In this document: piece after piece, positions 17,252 to 26,553 of the stretch
How positions within the stretch are numbered: position 1 is the first letter of the stretch
How the letters are laid out: each line of letters begins with the position of its first letter
Assembly (NCBI GenBank): GCA_945895265.1
Contig: CAMDEF010000019.1
Location: forward strand, 1-59,469
Origin: Bordetella parapertussis
GTDB taxonomy: Bacteria > Pseudomonadota > Gammaproteobacteria > Burkholderiales > Burkholderiaceae_B
DNA length: 59,469 bases
Reading direction: 5' to 3'
Notes under the pieces: generated by a model
Told to the model about the DNA's origin: nothing
The model's input: the letters and a program-made list of their open reading frames with translations, nothing else
Database searches by the model: none
Translations under genes and position numbers: made by a program

Positions 17252-18235
17252 TTATTCGCTTGCTTTGATGTTGGCCTGTTGGGCGATTGCTTTCCATTTT
17301 TTCATTTCAGCAAAGACGAAGTCGCTCCAGGGGCCAGCGCCACGAGGATCGGGCACCATCCCTCTATCGATGATATTTTTCTGAATCGTGGGATCCGCCA
17401 GAATCTTGGCAATATCAACACTGATTTTTTGCACCACCGCAGGGGGTGTATTTTTGGGCACCACAAGGCCAGTCCAACCAGCACCTTCAAAACCAGGGTA
17501 ACCCGACTCGGCGACAGTGGGCAGATTTGGAAGCTGCGGCACGCGTTCAAGCATTGCAATCCCAAGCGCCTTGAGCTTGCCCGACTGAATATGCGGCAAG
17601 GTAGCCGCCATGCTGTCGACCAGAATAGAAATTTGCCCACCTAACAAGTCAGTGACTGCACTGGCACTGCCTTTATAGTTAATACCAACCATGTTGATAC
17701 CAGCCGTGTATTTAAAGAATTCTCCGGTTAGATGCTGTGTGTTGTTGACTCCGCCATAGCCCACGTTAAATTTGCCCGGCTCTTTTTTGGCAGCTGCAAC
17801 GAGTTCTTGAATGGTGTTGTAGGGTAACGATGCACTCACCACAATGATCATGGGGGCAATCGCTAAGCCACCCACGTAGGTGAAATCTTTTGCGGCATCG
17901 TAGGCCAGCTTGTCGAAAACGGCAGGGTTCACGGCCAACACACCGCTTGTTCCCATGATCATTGTGTAGCCATCGGGGGCTGCCGTTGCGCCCGCAACCA
18001 TGCCAGGTACGCCGTTTTTGTTTTCAACGATGACTTGTTGGCCCCACACGGCGGTGAGCTTTTCTGCAATCAATCTTGCCACAATATCTGTGGCTTGCCC
18101 CGGAGGAAACGGCACAATCAGCTTGACGGGTTTTTCAGGAAACACAGCCTGTGCATTCGCCGCAAAAGTGAGTAGCGCGCAGCAAAGTCCGATTATCGAA
18201 GCGGTAAGCGCTTTTAACGTAGTGTGTCGTAGCAT
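17252..18235 (-). CDS. Bug family TTT substrate-binding receptor (tandem copy A)
   Basis: Periplasmic Bug/TctC receptor of 327 residues. Signal peptide ends AANAQA, then VFPEKPVKLIVPFPPGQATDI. The AAPDGYTMIMG loop and the GINYKGSASAVTDLLGGQ segment are clear. It is a close paralogue of the next gene (18384-19355) with long identical stretches, for example around SILVDSMA and DPRGAGPWS. The unusual PPGQATD loop is shared by both copies. Tandem duplication is the simplest origin. Confidence 0.9.
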   Translation of the reverse strand: MLRHTTLKALTASIIGLCCALLTFAANAQAVFPEKPVKLIVPFPPGQATDIVARLIAEKLTAVWGQQVIVENKNGVPGMVAGATAAPDGYTMIMGTSGVLAVNPAVFDKLAYDAAKDFTYVGGLAIAPMIIVVSASLPYNTIQELVAAAKKEPGKFNVGYGGVNNTQHLTGEFFKYTAGINMVGINYKGSASAVTDLLGGQISILVDSMAATLPHIQSGKLKALGIAMLERVPQLPNLPTVAESGYPGFEGAGWTGLVVPKNTPPAVVQKISVDIAKILADPTIQKNIIDRGMVPDPRGAGPWSDFVFAEMKKWKAIAQQANIKASE

Positions 18236-18336
18236 GATTTTCTTGAAGGTGTTTAGTGTTGCTTGGTTTAACAGCGTTCACTTTGTTGGGACTCAGCCAA
18301 TTAATGTTATTCGGCTAAAGCATGAATCTTGCGTTT

Positions 18337-18374
18337 TGCGAAGCGCGGATCAGGACATGATTCGGCGCTTCGCA
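18337..18374. terminator. Stem-loop between tandem Bug genes
   Basis: TGCGAAGCGC ... GCGCTTCGCA, a 10-bp perfect stem with an 18-base loop, just past the stop codon of tandem copy B. No T-run is visible on either side, so it may be a processing or Rho-related structure rather than an intrinsic terminator. Confidence 0.45.
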
Positions 18375-18383
18375 TTGACGAAA

Positions 18384-19355
18384 TTATTCGGTTGCTTTGA
18401 TGTTGGCCTGAGTCGCCGCTGTTTTCCATTTTTTCATCTCTGCAAAAACAAATTCGCTCCAAGGGCCTGCGCCGCGAGGGTCGGGCACCATTCCTTTGTC
18501 GATGATGTTTTGTTGCATGGTCGGGTCAGCCAGAATTTTAGCGACGTCAGCGCTGATTTTTTGCACGATGGCTGGCGGCGTACCTTTGGGCACAACCAAG
18601 CCTTGCCAGCCCACGCCTTCAAAGCCTGGGTAGCCAGATTCGGCAACCGTTGGCAGGTTTGGTAATTGCGGCACGCGTTGCAGCGTCGTGATGGCCAAAG
18701 GTTTTAATTTGCCAGCCTTGATGTGTGGCAGAGCGACCGCCATGCTGTCGACCAAAATTGAGATTTGTCCGCCTAGCAGATCCGTGACAGCTGCTGCACT
18801 ACCCTTGTAGTTCACGCCAACCATGTTCACGCCTGTGGTGAATTTAAATAGTTCGCCGGTTAAATGCTGGGTGTTATTGACGCCGCCATAACCTACATTA
18901 AACTTGCCAGGCTCTTTTTTGGCCGCGGCAACAAGTTCTTGCACGGTGTTGTAAGGTAGTGAGGCGCTGACAACTACGATCATGGGCGTGATAGCTAAGC
19001 CACCCACGTAAATAAAATCTTTGGTGACATCGTAAGGAAGTTTTGCGAAGACGGCTGGGTTAACGGCCAAGACCCCACTGGTGCCCATCGTCATCGTATA
19101 GCCATCAGGTGCGGCAGTGCTGCCAGCGACCATGCCTGGCACCCCGGTCTTGTTCTCAACAATGACTTGATGGCCCCAGGCAATCGTGAGCTTCTCTGCG
19201 ATCATTCTGGCAATGATGTCGGTGGCTTGCCCCGGTGGAAAAGGCACAATTAGTTTGACTGGCTTTTCAGGAAAGTTCGCTTGTGCCTGAGCAGGAACAT
19301 TGAAAATCAGACAGGCGAAGATCGCGAGAAGTGATGCTAACGATTTAAAGTGCAT
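18384..19355 (-). CDS. Bug family TTT substrate-binding receptor (tandem copy B)
   Basis: Periplasmic Bug/TctC receptor, 323 residues from ATG 19355, which follows a perfect GGAGG. A longer frame from 19466 lacks such a site and would precede the signal peptide. The signal peptide ends VPAQAQA, and the mature part is nearly collinear with copy A (17252-18235). Most differences are conservative, with VGVNYKGSAAAVTDLLGGQ in place of VGINYKGSASAVTDLLGGQ. Both copies remain intact, so both are probably functional with similar or subtly different ligands. Confidence 0.9.
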   Translation of the reverse strand: MHFKSLASLLAIFACLIFNVPAQAQANFPEKPVKLIVPFPPGQATDIIARMIAEKLTIAWGHQVIVENKTGVPGMVAGSTAAPDGYTMTMGTSGVLAVNPAVFAKLPYDVTKDFIYVGGLAITPMIVVVSASLPYNTVQELVAAAKKEPGKFNVGYGGVNNTQHLTGELFKFTTGVNMVGVNYKGSAAAVTDLLGGQISILVDSMAVALPHIKAGKLKPLAITTLQRVPQLPNLPTVAESGYPGFEGVGWQGLVVPKGTPPAIVQKISADVAKILADPTMQQNIIDKGMVPDPRGAGPWSEFVFAEMKKWKTAATQANIKATE

Positions 19356-19655
19356 TGAAGCCTCCGGAAAAATCGGGGGTCGCCGTCGACGGGGTGTCGA
19401 TGTCTCTATAGCGGCGGTTTTTAATGGATTTTGCACTAAGTTAGGCTGCGTAATGGTATTTGTCAACTGAGGGCCAGGGTCCCCCGCCGCGTGCTGACGA
19501 GTGGCGTGCTTTTTCGAGAAATAGTCTGATGTTTTCGAGTATCGGTCTGACTGTCGGTACGCCTATCTCAAGGCGCAAAGATGCCCTGCGGCTCGAGCCA
19601 AGGGTTTACCTTAAGCGGCCCAGTGTCCCAAGCGGCTCAGTATTTCTTTTTACCT
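19356..19655. other. 300-bp gap between a Bug gene and a dehydrogenase gene
   Basis: No complete gene seen. On the minus strand about 46 codons (19445-19590, encoding an LEIGVPTVRPILENIRLFLE-like peptide ending YHYAA) are open without a start codon. They may be the tail of a lost gene, but I do not recognise the family. The part next to 19355 is the leader of the Bug gene. Confidence 0.35.
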
Positions 19656-20579
19656 TTAGCGACTCAGTATGTCTTTCAAGATATCTGGATCGCACCGCAC
19701 ATCAACGCCTGCCTGCTCTTGAGCCAAAAGCATGGCAATGCGCGAATCTTTATCGCTCCAGCCTCGGTCAAGTGCTTGTGTCATTTGGGCAAGCGTCAGT
19801 TTTGCAAATTGCATGTCTAGCTCAACTTCGCGCCCCAGTTCATTGGCGAGCGTAACGTCTTTATGTGCCAGCTTTAATGAAAATTTAGCGGGCTCGTAAG
19901 CGCCACTTAAAAAGTGAGTCGGCAAGCCGTCAAAGGTTCTACGTCGGCCCATCGCACCGCTGCGCAGCGCTTTGAAAAGAGTGGGTGCCTCGACACCGGC
20001 CTTCACGCCCATTGAAAATACTTCTGCAATCGCAGCGTTAAACATGTAGCCCATACAGTTATGAACCAGCTTTGCGACCGAAGCGGCACCGACGGTGCCT
20101 AAAAATTGCACATCGTCAGACATACATAACAGCACCGGCGCATATTTGTTGAAGGTGGCCTCGTCACCGCTCGTCCAAATCACAAGTTTGCCCGAAGCGG
20201 CGCCTGTGGGGCCACCGCTGACCGGGGCATCTAAAAACATGAGTTCTTTTTTAGAAAGTTCGGCATGCAGCTCTCGAATCACGCGAGGGGCGTTAGTTGA
20301 AAAATCAAACACTGCGCTTCCTGCGCGCAAGCCAGCAGTCAACCCATTGGGGCCTGTTAACACCTCTTGTACTTGAGTTGGGCCCGGCAAAGATAAGAAA
20401 ACGATATCAACCTGAGCGCCTAAGGCGGTGGGTGTGTCGGCCCATTGCGCGCCTTGCGCGATCAGTGACTGCGCATTCGCCTTGATCATGTCGTGGATGA
20501 TCAGGGTATGCCCGTGTTTGATGAGATTCGTTGCCATCCTTGAACCCATCGTGCCTAGCCCGATAAAACCGATTTTCAT
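19656..20579 (-). CDS. NAD(P)-dependent 3-hydroxyisobutyrate dehydrogenase-like (GarR/MmsB family)
   Basis: Beta-hydroxyacid dehydrogenase, 307 residues from ATG 20579 (GGACGA upstream). The N-terminal Rossmann motif IGFIGLGTMGSRMA is at residues 3-16. The substrate-binding FLDAPVSGGPTGA motif is near 115-127, and the catalytic Lys lies in the AKLVHNCM helix near 168. Members oxidise 3-hydroxyisobutyrate or reduce tartronate semialdehyde. Divergent from the CMD-like gene with a 102-bp gap. Linkage to Bug receptors suggests breakdown of an imported hydroxy acid, exact substrate unknown. Confidence 0.9.
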   Translation of the reverse strand: MKIGFIGLGTMGSRMATNLIKHGHTLIIHDMIKANAQSLIAQGAQWADTPTALGAQVDIVFLSLPGPTQVQEVLTGPNGLTAGLRAGSAVFDFSTNAPRVIRELHAELSKKELMFLDAPVSGGPTGAASGKLVIWTSGDEATFNKYAPVLLCMSDDVQFLGTVGAASVAKLVHNCMGYMFNAAIAEVFSMGVKAGVEAPTLFKALRSGAMGRRRTFDGLPTHFLSGAYEPAKFSLKLAHKDVTLANELGREVELDMQFAKLTLAQMTQALDRGWSDKDSRIAMLLAQEQAGVDVRCDPDILKDILSR

Positions 20580-20681
20580 TTTTTGTCGTCCAGTTTTTGG
20601 TGAAGTCGATACAAAGCGGTGCTGCTTTAGTATTATTGAACACAATCAGCACTATTCGTAAAACTATATCAGGAGACTTCA

Positions 20682-21014
20682 ATGGCCACGGCCCCCACCT
20701 CAGAACGTCGCGAACGCTTGCGCAAGACGGTCCCAAAAATGGTCGAATGCGCAGAAAAAGTTTTATACGGCGATATTTGGGAGCGCAAAGAGCTGTCTAA
20801 GCGCGACCGCAGCATGATTACAATTGCCGCCTTGTTAACTTCGTTCAGGCCAGATCAATTGCGTGTTCATATTACGCGTGGTTTAGAAAATGGTTTGACG
20901 CAAGAAGAGATTGGCGAGCTTATCACTCACTTAGCGTTTTATTCGGGTTGGGCGTCATCAATGTCTGCCGCTCAGATTGCTTATGAGGTTTTTGAAGAGA
21001 TGGAAAAAAAATGA
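20682..21014 (+). CDS. Carboxymuconolactone decarboxylase family protein
   Basis: A 110-residue all-helical protein of the CMD/AhpD-like family, with the conserved SKRDRSMITIAAL, HITRGLENGLTQEEIGELITH and FYSGWASSMSA segments. There is no CxxC motif, so it is not an AhpD-type peroxidase reductase. The related gamma-carboxymuconolactone decarboxylase acts in protocatechuate breakdown, but the family is functionally broad. AGGAG precedes the start. The stop overlaps the next gene's ATG (ATGA), showing tight coupling with a Bug receptor. Confidence 0.85.
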   Translation: MATAPTSERRERLRKTVPKMVECAEKVLYGDIWERKELSKRDRSMITIAALLTSFRPDQLRVHITRGLENGLTQEEIGELITHLAFYSGWASSMSAAQIAYEVFEEMEKK

Positions 21015-22036
21015 ACAGTTCAATGAATGTTTATCGACCATGGGCGCCTGCTCAAAAGCTGGTGCGCTTGACACGTACGGCGCTAATGACTGCGTTCTTG
21101 CTTGCAGCTGTTTCAGTGATCGCACCTGCCGGCGCACAGACCTTTCCAAACAAGCCGCTCAAAATCGTGGTCGGGTTTCCGCCTGGCGGCGGCTCAGATT
21201 TAATGGCACGCATTGTGGCCGAAAAAATGTCAGTGATCTTCAAACAACCTGTGATTGTGGATAACAAACCGGGTGCGGGCTCAACCATTGCTGCAACCTT
21301 CGTCTCGCGTGCAGCGCCAGACGGCTACACAATTCTTTTTGGCCAGGCCGCCAACGTAGGCGTTGCACCAGCGATCATGAGTACGCTCACGTATGACCCT
21401 CTCAAAGATTTTGCCCCTATTACGCGTTTGGTCTCTGCGCCGTTGGTATTGGTGGGGCCTGCCGATCTTCCTGCAAAAAACCTAAAAGAACTGATCGCGC
21501 TGACTGCCGCGAAACCTAATGCCTTAAGTTATGGTTCGCCGGGTTCAGGCACTGTGGGCCATCTCGCGGGTGCCATGTTCATGAACGAGGCCAAGCTTAA
21601 GGCGGTGCATGTGCCTTATAAAGGCCAGTCGTTATTAATCACCGATATGTTGGGTGGTCGTATCGCCATGTACTTTAGTACGATCGCGGTGGTCAAGCCC
21701 TATGTCGAAAGCGGCAAGATGCGTGCGTTTGGCGTGACCTCCGCGAAGCCCTCTACAGCGTTTCCGGGTGTGCCGGCCATTGGCGACGCCGGTTTGCCTG
21801 GCTATGCCGTTGAGAACTGGTACGGTTTGCTGGCACCCGCCGGTACGCCAGCGGCAGTGATTGACACGCTGCAACAAACTGTTAAGCAAATCTTGCACTT
21901 ACCTGCGGTGATGCAAGACCTCACCAAAGAGGGTGGCGAGATTGGTGGTGAGTCGCCCGCCGAGTTCGCGAAGTTCTTAAGTATCGACATCCCGCGCTGG
22001 AAAAAAATCGCAGTCGAGGCAGAATTAGCCCCTTGA
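21011..22036 (+). CDS. Bug family TTT substrate-binding receptor
   Basis: Periplasmic Bug/TctC receptor, 341 residues. The N terminus is longer than usual, with the hydrophobic signal core at about 24-38 and cleavage near AGAQ; mature start FPNKPLKIVVGFPPGGGSDL. The RAAPDGYTILFGQ loop and the PYKGQSLLITDMLGGR region are present. It is translationally coupled to the CMD-like gene (4-bp overlap) and is followed by a ketopantoate-reductase-like gene, so the three probably form an operon. Confidence 0.9.
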   Translation: MNSSMNVYRPWAPAQKLVRLTRTALMTAFLLAAVSVIAPAGAQTFPNKPLKIVVGFPPGGGSDLMARIVAEKMSVIFKQPVIVDNKPGAGSTIAATFVSRAAPDGYTILFGQAANVGVAPAIMSTLTYDPLKDFAPITRLVSAPLVLVGPADLPAKNLKELIALTAAKPNALSYGSPGSGTVGHLAGAMFMNEAKLKAVHVPYKGQSLLITDMLGGRIAMYFSTIAVVKPYVESGKMRAFGVTSAKPSTAFPGVPAIGDAGLPGYAVENWYGLLAPAGTPAAVIDTLQQTVKQILHLPAVMQDLTKEGGEIGGESPAEFAKFLSIDIPRWKKIAVEAELAP

Positions 22037-22075
22037 TTCAGCTTAATTCCGCTAAACAACGAGTGAACTTTACCT

Positions 22076-23023
22076 ATGAACCCTAATCCTCAAAAACCAA
22101 ACATTGTCGTTCTAGGCGCGGGAGCCGTTGGCTGCTACTTTGGTGGAATGTTGGCACGCGCGGGGCATAACGTGACGTTGGTGGCTCGTGCCGAGCACGT
22201 GGCCGCTATCTCTGAGCATGGCCTGCATATGGATTGTCAAACTTTTCAAGAGTACGTTGCAGTCTCTGCAAGCGTAGATCTTGCCGTGGTTGCTCAGGCA
22301 GATTTAATTTTATTGTGTGTCAAGTCGCCCGATACCACCAAGACGATCGAAGCGATTAAACCTTATTTACAAAAGCACACCGCAATTGTGAGCTTGCAAA
22401 ACGGAGTCGACAATGGTGAGCGCATTTGCGCCGTTGTGAGCAACCCAGTGTTTCCGGCTGTCGTGTATGTGGCGACGATTATGGCGGGGCCTGGTCGTCT
22501 CAAGCATCTGGGACGAGGCGATTTAGCCATTGGGCAGTCACCACGCAATCACAATGAGGTTGGCGCCGCTGCTAAACTGACGGCACTTGCCGAGCTGTTG
22601 ACCGAGGGGGGCGTCCCTTGTGTGGTGTCACCCGACATACGCAAAGATCAATGGAGTAAGTTTTTAGTGAATTGCAGCTACAACGCCATCTCGGCGATCG
22701 GTCAGTTGACCTACGGCAAAATGGTGCAGACCGAAGCGGTACGCGCGCTGATTCATGAGCTGGGTAGCGAGGTCGTGCTCGTTGCGCAGCATCAAGGGAT
22801 TGCGCTCACGCATCAAGAGGCTGAGCAGGCCAACGACATGATCCCTCAGACCATGCCCGGGCAATTATCTTCAACAGCGCAAGACCTTGCCCGTAAAAAA
22901 CCGAGCGAAATTGAATTTTTGAACGGTTTGGTTGTCCGCAAAGGTAAAGAGTACGGTATCGCGACCCCAGCCAACCAAAGCGTGTATGCCTTGGTCAAGA
23001 TGCTAGAGGATGCTCAGGCGTAG
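22076..23023 (+). CDS. 2-dehydropantoate 2-reductase (ApbA/PanE) family protein
   Basis: NAD(P)H-dependent reductase, 315 residues. Rossmann motif VVLGAGAVGCYFGG lies at about residues 11-24, with the cofactor-loop CVKSPDT near 81 and the catalytic Lys in DQWSKFLVNCSYNAISA. Classical PanE reduces ketopantoate to pantoate for CoA synthesis. Location 39 bp after a Bug receptor and before another suggests instead a catabolic oxo-acid reductase or hydroxy-acid dehydrogenase, which the family also contains. I leave the symbol blank for that reason. Confidence 0.87.
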   Translation: MNPNPQKPNIVVLGAGAVGCYFGGMLARAGHNVTLVARAEHVAAISEHGLHMDCQTFQEYVAVSASVDLAVVAQADLILLCVKSPDTTKTIEAIKPYLQKHTAIVSLQNGVDNGERICAVVSNPVFPAVVYVATIMAGPGRLKHLGRGDLAIGQSPRNHNEVGAAAKLTALAELLTEGGVPCVVSPDIRKDQWSKFLVNCSYNAISAIGQLTYGKMVQTEAVRALIHELGSEVVLVAQHQGIALTHQEAEQANDMIPQTMPGQLSSTAQDLARKKPSEIEFLNGLVVRKGKEYGIATPANQSVYALVKMLEDAQA

Positions 23024-23109
23024 CAATAAGTGTCGCTGCGTGAAGTTTGACCGAAGTTAAATGGGTATGATCGAAGTTAACAAAACAAAAAGACTCTGAG
23101 AGATCTCTA

Positions 23110-24102
23110 ATGAATACCAAATTGATGAATCCTTTACGCCATGGCATCGCCTTTGTGATGACACTGTGCACAATTTTTGGTGGCAGCCAAGTGTCAGCTC
23201 AAAGTCCCGCCGACAAATACCCCGAAAAAGCGATCAAGATTGTTGTGCCATTTCCTCCTGGTGGCTCGACCGATACCCTTGGGCGAGCAATCGCTCAAAA
23301 GTTACAAGAAAAATGGGGACAACCGGTCGTTGTTGAAAATCGTCCTGGTGCGAGCACGTTGATCGGTTCAACAGCTGTAGCAAAAGCTGCGCCTGACGGC
23401 TATACCTTGATCGTTTCGGTGAGCAGTCACACCACGAACCCAGCCATGCACTCGAGTATGCCGTTCGACACGCTGAAAGACTTTAAGGCGATTAGCATGC
23501 TGGCAAGGGCACCAGTCTTGATGGTGGCTAATCCAAATTTCCCAGCAAGTAACATCAAAGAACTGATCGAGCTTGGTAAGGCCGGAAAAATCAAGCTTGA
23601 TTATGGGTCGGCGGGTGTGGGCACGATGACGCACTTAACAGCTGAACTCATCAAAAAACAAACTGGTTTGGATTTGACGCATATCCTTTACAAGGGCGGT
23701 ACGCCCGCGATGATGGACGTGATGTCTGGCCATCTTGCCCTAACCTTCGCAACGCTTGGTCAAGTGCAGCCGCAGATTAAATCGGGCAAGCTTAAAGCGC
23801 TCGGGATTTCGTCCGATACGCGTTACGCCTCAGTGTCCGATATTCCGACCTTCAAAGAGCAAGGCCTTGATGTCGTGACCGTTGAGTGGTTTGGCTTGCT
23901 TGCGCCTGCCGCTACACCGCCAAGCATCATCGCCAAGCTCAACGCCGAGGTCAAACAGATCATGGCAAACCCAGAACTCGGCGATCGCCTCGCCTCAATC
24001 GAACTGGTTAGCTCAACCCCAGCATTTCTTGAACAGTTCATTCAAAGCGAAGTGAATCGCTGGAGCCCGGTGATTAAAGAGTTGAACATCAAAACAAATT
24101 GA
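23110..24102 (+). CDS. Bug family TTT substrate-binding receptor
   Basis: Periplasmic Bug/TctC receptor, 330 residues, signal peptide ending VSAQ near residue 31, mature start YPEKAIKIVVPFPPGGSTD. The classical FPPGGSTD and KAAPDGYTLIVS loops contact the ligand carboxylate in characterised Bug proteins. GAGAGA lies upstream of the ATG. Likely part of the preceding CMD-Bug-PanE-like run (86 bp gap), or a second receptor for the same compounds. Confidence 0.9.
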   Translation: MNTKLMNPLRHGIAFVMTLCTIFGGSQVSAQSPADKYPEKAIKIVVPFPPGGSTDTLGRAIAQKLQEKWGQPVVVENRPGASTLIGSTAVAKAAPDGYTLIVSVSSHTTNPAMHSSMPFDTLKDFKAISMLARAPVLMVANPNFPASNIKELIELGKAGKIKLDYGSAGVGTMTHLTAELIKKQTGLDLTHILYKGGTPAMMDVMSGHLALTFATLGQVQPQIKSGKLKALGISSDTRYASVSDIPTFKEQGLDVVTVEWFGLLAPAATPPSIIAKLNAEVKQIMANPELGDRLASIELVSSTPAFLEQFIQSEVNRWSPVIKELNIKTN

Positions 24103-24237
24103 CGGCTCGTTTGCTCGCAAGAGACTGCGCGGGTGCTGGGAGCCACATCCAAGCAGTATTTACAATATTTTTGCGAACAGAGCTGACGATTTGCCGACGT
24201 GGTTAAGACGTTCGGTGCAACAGTGGAGTAACCCTTA

Positions 24238-25125
24238 GTGAGCCATGGTTCACCCAACATCCCACAGGCAGTACCCCTTGGAAAAGACGTTTCTTATCCA
24301 AAGGGTTATGACGCGTCACTACTGTTTCCGATGCCTCGGTTGGATGCACGACTCACACTTGGTCTGACCAGTTTGCCTGCCTCAAGCACCACTATGCCGG
24401 GCGCATTACCTTTTAAAGGCTTCGATCTCTGGAATGCCTACGAACTTTCTTGGCTGAATGCAAAAGGATTGCCAAAGGTGGTGTTGCTGCGTCTAAAGGC
24501 GCCGTGCACCAGCCCCAATATTATCGAATCCAAATCCTTGAAGCTTTATTTGAATAGTTTTAATCAAACACGCTTTGAAACAGTGCATCACGTGTTCGAT
24601 CTTTTGCGAAAAGATCTTGCGCTAGCACTGGGCGCCGAACTTGAGCTCGAACTTGTTGGGCCTGATCAATTTGCGAATGAAACAATCGCTGAGTTTGTTG
24701 GCGTTGATCTAGATAAGTTGGATGTTGAGATTGATTGCTATCAGCCTGATGCCGCAATCTTAAAACTCAAGTACGACGCACTGGATCCCAAGCGCGGTAG
24801 TATCTCTGAAACCGTCTTTTCAAGATTGCTCAAATCCAACTGTCCAGTTACCGATCAGCCCGACTGGGCTTGTATCGAGATTCAATACACGGGCCCAGCG
24901 ATCGATCATGCGAGCCTCTTGAAATATATCGTTTCATACAGAATGCACAATGGTTTTCATGAGCATTGTGTTGAAAAAATATTTGTTGATATTCTTAAGC
25001 AGTGCGCGCCCACCTCGCTGTCTGTGTATGCGCGCTATACCCGTCGTGGTGGGCTAGACATTAATCCTTGGCGTGCGACCGTTGATGTCAAGCCGCCGAC
25101 GATAGGGCGCAGCGCTCGCCAATAA
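24238..25125 (+). CDS. queF: NADPH-dependent 7-cyano-7-deazaguanine reductase QueF
   Basis: Reduces preQ0 to preQ1 in queuosine tRNA-modification synthesis. The 295-residue length matches the two-domain QueF (YqcD/E. coli) type. The ESKSLKLYLNSFNQ motif starts at 97. The catalytic Cys202 lies in the SNCPVTDQPDW motif with Asp209 at the same spacing as in E. coli QueF, and the FHEHCVEKIF motif is present. The start is a GTG at 24238 with GGAG upstream. It is a housekeeping gene bordering the Bug-rich region; no preQ1 riboswitch was recognised upstream. Confidence 0.95.
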   Translation: MSHGSPNIPQAVPLGKDVSYPKGYDASLLFPMPRLDARLTLGLTSLPASSTTMPGALPFKGFDLWNAYELSWLNAKGLPKVVLLRLKAPCTSPNIIESKSLKLYLNSFNQTRFETVHHVFDLLRKDLALALGAELELELVGPDQFANETIAEFVGVDLDKLDVEIDCYQPDAAILKLKYDALDPKRGSISETVFSRLLKSNCPVTDQPDWACIEIQYTGPAIDHASLLKYIVSYRMHNGFHEHCVEKIFVDILKQCAPTSLSVYARYTRRGGLDINPWRATVDVKPPTIGRSARQ

Positions 25126-25212
25126 GCGCTGTGATCGAGATCACTTGAGCTGTTTGTAGGCAATGCGGTCGACTTTAACTTTGTAATCGACCACCTTGAA
25201 CTAGGTGCGTAT

Positions 25213-26493
25213 TTAAAAAAGAGTTTGCACCGCGCCCGTCACTTGATACGCCTCGTCGACCAGCAAGACTTGCCGCCACTTATCAAAAGTGAGGCAGGGG
25301 TGCGAAATGTCAAACGCAAGCATATCGCCGACTTCGATGTCAGCGCCGGTGGGGATGCTCATAAACGCATGCTGATCCATCATCGCGGTAATCTTCCAGT
25401 CGCTTGGCGCGGGTTGAGGCGCCTGACTGATGCCCGGCCGATAGTGCAACGAAGTGATCGGCATCCCAGCGTCAAACGCTGCGTCGCGCTTACCTAGGGC
25501 AACAATCGCGCGGTTTGACTCAGGTACAGCTTGAACGTAGGCCCACAATTGAAGCGCAGGCAATAAGCTGCGGCCCATCTCGCGTGCAACAGGGTTGCTG
25601 GCCTGTATGCGTTTTTCAGCATTCAGATAGACACCGACGTCGTGGGTTAGATAGCAACCCGGCCTTAAAATCACTTGCAAGATTTGGTTGCTTGCGAGAC
25701 TCTTGCCGCCAAACTCTTCGGCAACAACGTCAAACCACGCAGAGCCCGCGCCACTGAGTATCACCCGCGGCTCTTTAAACTTGTTTTGTAACGCCAGCGC
25801 TTGCGTGCGAGCAAGTGCATGTTGCAAGAGGCTTCTTATCGCAGGCTCTTCACTTAAGACGCCTTCATAGAGTTCAACGCCAACCAGGCTTAACGCTTCT
25901 GGCCAGCGTGCGATAGCGTCAAGCACGCTCTGTTCTTGTGTGAGGTCGCGTATCCCAGTGCGTCCGCCACCCACCCCATATTCGAGCAATATTCTTAATG
26001 TTTGTTTGTGCTCAGAAAAATACTTGCCAAGTGCGTCAGCGTTTGCCGCCGAATCGACAATGCAACAAAAATAGAAGTTTGGATCTGCCTGTTGCAGGCG
26101 GGCGATGATCGCCATGTTGCCCTTGCCAACTAATTGGTTTGCCATAATGATGCGAGGTACGCCGTGCGCTGCTGCCGCTTGGACTTGCGAAGCTGTTGCA
26201 AGGGTGATCCCCCAAGCACCGTGTTCAAGCTGCATTCGAAACAGCTCTGGGCTCATCGTCGTTTTGCCGTGTGGTGCAAGCTCGACGCCGTAGCGGTCGA
26301 TGAATTGTTTCATCCATAAAAGATTGTGTTCAATACGACTTTGGCGTAATACGGCAACCGGCAAACTCACGTCTTCGTTCAAAATATGCCAGCCTAGCGA
26401 ACCACTGTTCGCGAAGGTGCTGCCAAGCGCTACATAGCCTAAACCTTTGCCTAACGTGTCAAGGTGTGTGTTTTGAATCAGATTTTCATGCAT
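25213..26493 (-). CDS. D-threonine aldolase / D-serine dehydratase-like PLP enzyme
   Basis: Fold-type III PLP enzyme of the alanine racemase N-terminal/DSD1 family, 426 residues. The PLP-binding Lys77 sits in the family motif LAPHGKTTMSP. The C-terminal domain carries a likely metal site with His in MMDQHAFM and His/Cys in ISHPCLTF. Known members deaminate D-serine or cleave D-threonine. Often annotated as amino acid deaminase. The gene is convergent with queF; the GNAT gene upstream is 61 bp away on the same strand. Family confident, substrate not. Confidence 0.85.
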   Translation of the reverse strand: MHENLIQNTHLDTLGKGLGYVALGSTFANSGSLGWHILNEDVSLPVAVLRQSRIEHNLLWMKQFIDRYGVELAPHGKTTMSPELFRMQLEHGAWGITLATASQVQAAAAHGVPRIIMANQLVGKGNMAIIARLQQADPNFYFCCIVDSAANADALGKYFSEHKQTLRILLEYGVGGGRTGIRDLTQEQSVLDAIARWPEALSLVGVELYEGVLSEEPAIRSLLQHALARTQALALQNKFKEPRVILSGAGSAWFDVVAEEFGGKSLASNQILQVILRPGCYLTHDVGVYLNAEKRIQASNPVAREMGRSLLPALQLWAYVQAVPESNRAIVALGKRDAAFDAGMPITSLHYRPGISQAPQPAPSDWKITAMMDQHAFMSIPTGADIEVGDMLAFDISHPCLTFDKWRQVLLVDEAYQVTGAVQTLF

Positions 26494-26553
26494 GGCTAAG
26501 CGTCACCTGAAATATTGAAGAATACCCGTGAGGGTGCGTCATTGAGTTTGAAA

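Noticed and set aside
24103..24237. preQ1 riboswitch upstream of queF
   Set aside because: No recognisable preQ1 aptamer core or pseudoknot-forming A-rich tail was seen.
25130..25144. CRP/FNR-like palindrome TGTGATCGAGATCAC
   Set aside because: It fits a CRP-type dyad but lies between the ends of two convergent genes (queF and the PLP enzyme), with no promoter to control.
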